DNA of 64,000 nt from Chitinophaga rupis (GTDB taxonomy: Bacteria; Bacteroidota; Bacteroidia; Chitinophagales; Chitinophagaceae). Where the stretch lies: the NCBI RefSeq assembly GCF_900109685.1, contig NZ_FOBB01000002.1:285663-349662 (forward strand), in the 5' to 3' direction. Within the stretch, counting starts at the first letter, position 1. Every line of letters begins with the position of its first letter. Below, piece by piece: positions 61,401 through 64,000 of this stretch. Made by a program: the position numbers and the translations under genes. The notes below the pieces were generated by a model. The model was not told the origin of the DNA and did not search any database. It saw only the letters and a program-made list of their open reading frames with translations.

Positions 61401-61607
61401 AATGGCGCGTTCCAGCGGGGTGGATACGGCTTTAGCGCACACTTCTGCATTGGCCCCGGTATATTTAGCCGTTACCGTTACAGAGGGTGGCACAATATCC
61501 GGGAATTGGGTTACCGGCAGCGTAAACAGCGCCAGCAGCCCCAGTAGCAGTATGATCAAAGAGATAACGAGCGACAGTACCGGCCGCTTTATAAAAGTGT
61601 CAAACAT
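58485..61607 (-). CDS. RND (HAE1 family) efflux pump
   Basis: This 1040-residue inner-membrane transporter has the AcrB layout: TM1 (LSLVISLIILLLGLLALFTLPVTQFP), a periplasmic porter half, a six-helix block with the proton-relay segment LAIGIVVDNAIVVVEAVHV (two Asp-type acidic positions near 400), a second porter half with GFIPSEDQGMIYVNV, and a final TM block. HAE1 pumps export drugs, detergents and lipophilic metabolites. Substrate unknown; position next to the lipid synthase operon allows, but does not prove, a role in export or self-protection. Confidence 0.9.
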   Translation of the reverse strand: MFDTFIKRPVLSLVISLIILLLGLLALFTLPVTQFPDIVPPSVTVTAKYTGANAEVCAKAVSTPLERAINGVPGMTYMSSVSSNNGITLIQIFFKVGTDPDQAAVNVQNRVATIIDELPEEVIKAGVTTEKEVNSMLLYLNVMSEDADLDEQFIYNFADINVLQELKRIDGVGFAEIMGAKEYAMRVWLKPDRMLAYNISAEEIIAAIRRQNIEAAPGKTGESSDKNPQLLQYVLRYTGKFFEPSQYAGIILRTEADGAMLRLKDVAELEFGALSYGMVSKTDGKPSASIMLKQRPGSNAREVIQNVKDRMAELKATSFPPGMTYNFNYDVSRFLDASIHEVVRTLFEAFLLVFLVVFLFLQDFRSTLIPALAVPVALIGTLSFMQMLGFSINLLTLFALVLAIGIVVDNAIVVVEAVHVKMSEEHLPPLEATIAAMKEISGAIVAITLVMSAVFIPVAFLSGPVGVFYRQFSLTLAFSIVISGINAVTLTPALCAIMLKNTHGQPAKKNLLQRFFGGFNKGYDATANRYRQFIGRIAGRRFITVGLLILFFLATWGASAILPSGFIPSEDQGMIYVNVTTPPGATVERTEQVLEQVYQVARNIDAVESASTLAGFSLVNDVAGASYGMGMINLKPWEDRTASVTDLIAELEKRTSHIRDANIEFFPPPTVPGFGNASGFELRVLDKTGSGNLQQTADATNNFIAALKKRPEIGAAFTSFDPSFPQYMIHVNQERAAQKSVSIETAMNTLQTLLGSYYASNFIRFGQMYKVMVQASPQYRAKPEDVLHLYVKNDKGEMVPFSNFIRLERVYGPEQLTRYNMYTAAMINGDAAPGYSSGDAIKAIRETAAQLPRGYSYEWSGMTREQILSGNQAIYIFMICLVFVYLLLAAQYESFLLPLPVILSLPAGIFGAFLSLKLFGLENNIYAQVALVMLIGLLGKNAILIVEFAILRNKQGLSPLEAAKEGAVSRLRPILMTSFAFIAGLIPLCVAAGAGAMGNRSIGTAAAGGMLIGTLFGVLVIPGLYVLFASLSRKRLKATS

Positions 61608-61627
61608 GTGTTATTGTTTTTGTATCC

Positions 61628-62743
61628 CTACATTTTCATCTTCAGCAAACTGTCGAGAGGAATGGTAACCGGATGAATGTGCATGCCCTCGCGGATGGTT
61701 TGTGTGCCTTCGCACACAATGCGCTCACCGGCTGCGAGCCCGTTCTTCACAATGTAGCAATGTGATAAGCGGGAGCCGGGCATAAAGCTGCGCATGCTTA
61801 CCCGGTTGGCGGTATCTACTACAAAAACGTAGTTCTTATCCTGCATTTCAAATACGGCTTTCTGGGGAATGATCAAAGCATCCTCCAGGATATTCTCCAG
61901 CTGAATGCTGCCGCTGGCGCCGTGTTTCAGCAGCTTTTGCGGATTGGGAAAGCGGGCGCGGAAGGCAATGGCGCCTGTGGAGGATTCAAATTCCCCTTCT
62001 ATGGTCTCTACCTTACCGGGATAGCTATAGCTGGTACCGTCGGCCAGGATCAGGCTTACCGCTTTATTGCTGGGCCCTTTTTTGGATTTGCGGTATTCCA
62101 GGTATTCTGTTTCCGATACATTGAAGTAGGCATACATTTCATGTGTGTCTGATACGGTGGTGAGCAGCGTACCATCAGTTACCAGGCTGCCTGTTTTCAG
62201 CGGAATGCGGTCAATGGTGCCATCAAAGGGCGCATGAATGTTGGTGTAGTTCAGGTGCATGGCAGCGGTGGCAGCGGCAGACCGCGCCTGGTCTATTTTT
62301 GCCTGTGCCGCGTTAAGCTTGGCAGTGGCTACTTCCAGCTCTGTAGGTGCGATCACTTTTTTATCAACCAGCATTTTTACGCGGCGGGTATCTACCTCCG
62401 CAGCTTTTGCTTCTGCAATGGCGCTGCTTAAGCTGGCATTGGCTTCTGCCAGCCGTGCCTTGTATTCCTCGTTATTTATGGAGAAGAGTAATTGTCCTTT
62501 TTGTACTTCCTGGCCTTCATCCACATAGATCTTTTCCAGAAAACCATTTACACGGGCCCGGATCTCTACATTACGCACAGCCTGTAAACCGGCTACATAA
62601 TTATGTTTCAACAAAGTGTCTTTCATCACCAGCTTTGTAACCGGGAAGGGCTGCGCCTTTTCCTTTTTGTTATTGGTGTTGCCATTGGTGGTGCATCCCC
62701 ACAGGATGATCACCAGCATGGCGTATATATAACGCTGCTGCAT
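61628..62743 (-). CDS. RND periplasmic adaptor (membrane fusion) lipoprotein
   Basis: This 371-residue protein has a lipoprotein signal with IILWGCTT. It shows the adaptor pattern: biotinyl-lipoyl halves (VEIRARVNGFLEKIYVDEGQEVQKGQLLF and NIHAPFDGTIDRIPLKTGSLVTDG), a central helical hairpin (LSSAIAEAKAAEVDTRRVKML...), a beta-barrel and a C-terminal membrane-proximal domain. It is first in the three-gene operon adaptor-pump-duct, with 20 nt to the RND gene. No regulator gene is adjacent in the window. Confidence 0.9.
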   Translation of the reverse strand: MQQRYIYAMLVIILWGCTTNGNTNNKKEKAQPFPVTKLVMKDTLLKHNYVAGLQAVRNVEIRARVNGFLEKIYVDEGQEVQKGQLLFSINNEEYKARLAEANASLSSAIAEAKAAEVDTRRVKMLVDKKVIAPTELEVATAKLNAAQAKIDQARSAAATAAMHLNYTNIHAPFDGTIDRIPLKTGSLVTDGTLLTTVSDTHEMYAYFNVSETEYLEYRKSKKGPSNKAVSLILADGTSYSYPGKVETIEGEFESSTGAIAFRARFPNPQKLLKHGASGSIQLENILEDALIIPQKAVFEMQDKNYVFVVDTANRVSMRSFMPGSRLSHCYIVKNGLAAGERIVCEGTQTIREGMHIHPVTIPLDSLLKMKM

Positions 62744-62885
62744 TAATTGTAATTAATAATGAAGAATGAATGATTAATAATGCCTGCATTCTGTTAATGC
62801 CTGCATGAGCATAGCATTGCCGGGCTCCCTAACGGGAACGGATACCTGCACTATCATCAGATTAAATAAGAAGGGGAGAAGGGGC
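62744..62885. other. Spacer with AT-rich word repeats
   Basis: 142 nt. TAATTAATAATGAAGAATGAATGATTAATAATG-type words (62744-62780) and two TGCCTGCAT copies (62780-62786 and 62801-62807 region) precede the RND adaptor gene. No consensus promoter was found. Confidence 0.4.
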
Positions 62886-63311
62886 TTAGAAAAGGGCTAA
62901 GCGGAACAGGAAGTTATAATAGGCGGGCCGAAAGGAGTCCTGCCATTGATATACGCCGCTTTTATTTTCTTTTTCGAGAATGTAATTGTACTGCCGTTCA
63001 TCCAGGTACAGGATGCGCGGGCTGCAGCTGAACTGCTGCGTAGTGGCATTCAGGTAATAGCGCTGTTTGCGGCCTTTAGGGGCCGTGGTGCGTAAGATCT
63101 CATTGTTATCGTCCGCTGCTTCATCTGCCAGCAGCTCTGCTGCCAGGCGGGTAAAAGCGGTGTCGTCAAAAAGAGCAATCTTTGTTTGCTGAATGTGGTT
63201 TTCTGCGGCTGCAGCGGGCGTTTGCAGGGCATGCGCGTCGGGGAAAAAGCCTGCCAGCTGCCGTAAGCTGAAGAACAGCATACAGCAGAGCCATTTAACC
63301 GGTATGTGCAT
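62886..63311 (-). CDS. Exported protein of unknown function
   Basis: This 141-residue protein starts at the ATG ending at 63311; the open frame back to two GTG codons at 63323 is less likely. A signal-like segment (WLCCMLFFSLRQLAGFF) precedes a hydrophilic part with many Ala, Asp and Glu residues, then QFSCSPRILYLDERQYNYILEKENKSGVYQWQDSFRPAYYNFLFRLALF. I do not recognise it. It has a textbook Bacteroidota promoter, which supports real expression. Confidence 0.6.
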   Translation of the reverse strand: MHIPVKWLCCMLFFSLRQLAGFFPDAHALQTPAAAAENHIQQTKIALFDDTAFTRLAAELLADEAADDNNEILRTTAPKGRKQRYYLNATTQQFSCSPRILYLDERQYNYILEKENKSGVYQWQDSFRPAYYNFLFRLALF

Positions 63312-63365
63312 TTTTTTCACCACGCCTTAAGAGAAGGTAGTTTTAGTCCCTGCAATTGAGTGGCA

Positions 63366-63396
63366 CAAAGGTATATTTTACGGCGCAGCGATCAAA
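63366..63396 (-). promoter_or_regulatory. Full-consensus Bacteroidota promoter
   Basis: On the minus strand: TTTG (63393-63396), exactly 19 nt, then TACCTTTG (63366-63373), matching -33 TTTG and -7 TAnnTTTG. The predicted start of transcription is near 63359, about 48 nt before the ATG of the gene at 62886-63311. Confidence 0.8.
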
Positions 63397-63423
63397 GCAG
63401 AATTGTATGAGCGGATAATAATT

Positions 63424-63508
63424 AACAATTAATAATGAATTACAGCGCAGTACTTCAGTGTGCAGTACGCATTCATTATTAATTATCCATTCTTAATTAT
63501 TAATTGTT
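63424..63508. repeat. Nested AT-rich inverted repeat
   Basis: AACAATTAATAAT (63424-63436) pairs with ATTATTAATTGTT (63496-63508) and TTAATAATGAAT (63430-63441) with ATTCATTATTAA (63471-63482); a direct GCAGTAC pair lies between. It overlaps the stop codon of the transglutaminase-like gene. Confidence 0.75.
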
Positions 63509-64000
63509 ACTGCTGCTGCCCCGCTACACTTCCATCCGCCTCTATGGGGGCTTGCTGGCTGCCGGCGGTATCTACATTATTCATTTCTTCAAAGAATTGA
63601 CCATCTTCATAACCAACGGAAACAAATACCGTTAGCTTTTGGCGGGCAGGGCCTTTAAAGGTGCCGCGTACAGGACTGCAATCCCGGAAATTGCGGCCTA
63701 CGGATAATTTTACGTGTTTATTGGTTACCCATACATTATTAGTAGGGTCTATGCCGGCCCAGCCGTAACCGGGGATCAGGGCTTCTACCCAGGCATGCGT
63801 AGCGCCTTCGCCGCGCATCCCGTTCTTATTCGGGCAAATATACCCGCTCACATAACGGGCGGGGATCTGGCAGGTGCGCAATATCTGCAGCATCAGGTGG
63901 GCAAAGTCCTGGCATACACCGGCGCCGTGCTCCAGTATTTCGTCCACGGTGGTTTCTACATTGGTAATGCCCTTAATGTATTTGAAATATTTAAAAATGT
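63507..64000 (-). CDS. Transglutaminase-like (cysteine protease-fold) protein, 5' end outside window
   Basis: At least 164 residues in the window; the frame continues beyond base 64000 (reading FKYFKYIKGITNVETTVDEILEHG before the apparent GTG at 63945-63947, which is therefore internal). The catalytic triad is visible: Cys in GVCQDFAHLM, His in GATHAWVEALIP and Asp in GWAGIDPTNN. The VSGYICPNKNG segment is typical of the bacterial transglutaminase-like family found with alpha-E and circularly permuted ATP-grasp genes. Function of that family is not well defined. The last ~35 residues are low-complexity (QQAPIEADGSVAGQQQ). Confidence 0.85.
   Translation of the reverse strand, partial: IFKYFKYIKGITNVETTVDEILEHGAGVCQDFAHLMLQILRTCQIPARYVSGYICPNKNGMRGEGATHAWVEALIPGYGWAGIDPTNNVWVTNKHVKLSVGRNFRDCSPVRGTFKGPARQKLTVFVSVGYEDGQFFEEMNNVDTAGSQQAPIEADGSVAGQQQ

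Noticed and set aside
63507..63947. Complete small transglutaminase starting at the GTG at 63947
   Set aside because: The frame stays open to the window edge with family-like sequence before the GTG, so the real start is outside.

Overview
The window looks like chromosome of a Bacteroidota member, most likely a Chitinophaga-like Chitinophagaceae. This is inferred from protein families (DUF4251, STN plus LA_2272-type repeat protein, Bacteroidota-style FtsX permease, many secreted proteins ending their signal in Ala-Gln), from -7 promoter elements of the TAnnTTTG type, and from moderate GC with AT-rich spacers. No rRNA, tRNA, CRISPR array, phage or insertion sequence was seen.

Layout. 1-548: degenerate tandem repeat running off the left edge. 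549-8206: membrane-protein pair (first copy frameshifted), M48 peptidase, FAD oxidoreductase, Bor-like lipoprotein, DoxX, nucleotidyltransferase, DUF1801, PAP2 phosphatase. 8225-10920: a GDSL/SGNH hydrolase whose sequence blocks are circularly permuted, then small proteins (MmcQ/YjbR, YciI-like, AraC, VOC). 11009-17300: Tat-exported phospholipase C, ABC permease, thioredoxin-reductase-like enzyme, a 50-codon ORF. 17307-27464: ABC1/UbiB kinase with a TetR-like regulator, hydrolase, penicillin-acylase-type amidohydrolase, NTF2-like protein, FkbM-like protein, divergent SDR/HxlR pair, M20 amidohydrolase. 27697-33525: a sugar-acid catabolic operon (DgoK kinase, KDPG-type aldolase, SDR, IlvD/Edd dehydratase, GntP symporter), followed by a metallophosphoesterase and an M28 peptidase. 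36086-37897: large STN/repeat surface protein.

38372-56170 is the centrepiece: an eight-gene minus-strand operon. Two multidomain subunits of a Pfa/enediyne/heterocyst-glycolipid-like iterative lipid synthase lead it: (flavin ER-like barrel x2)-KS-AT-ACP-ACP-KR and KS-AT-DH-phosphopantetheinyl transferase. They are followed by a free ACP, an alpha/beta hydrolase, two GT1-like glycosyltransferases and two HHxxxDG acyltransferases. The genes read as a complete programme: build a long acyl or polyene chain, activate its own carriers, release it, glycosylate it and esterify it. The product is not predictable from sequence, but an acylated glycolipid is the simplest hypothesis. A tripartite RND efflux operon lies directly upstream on the same strand (57052-62743); the window ends inside a transglutaminase-like gene.

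Several intergenic spacers are built from low-complexity word repeats arranged as inverted arms, each spacer with its own vocabulary. Together with the permuted hydrolase and the lipid synthase operon these are the most unusual features.
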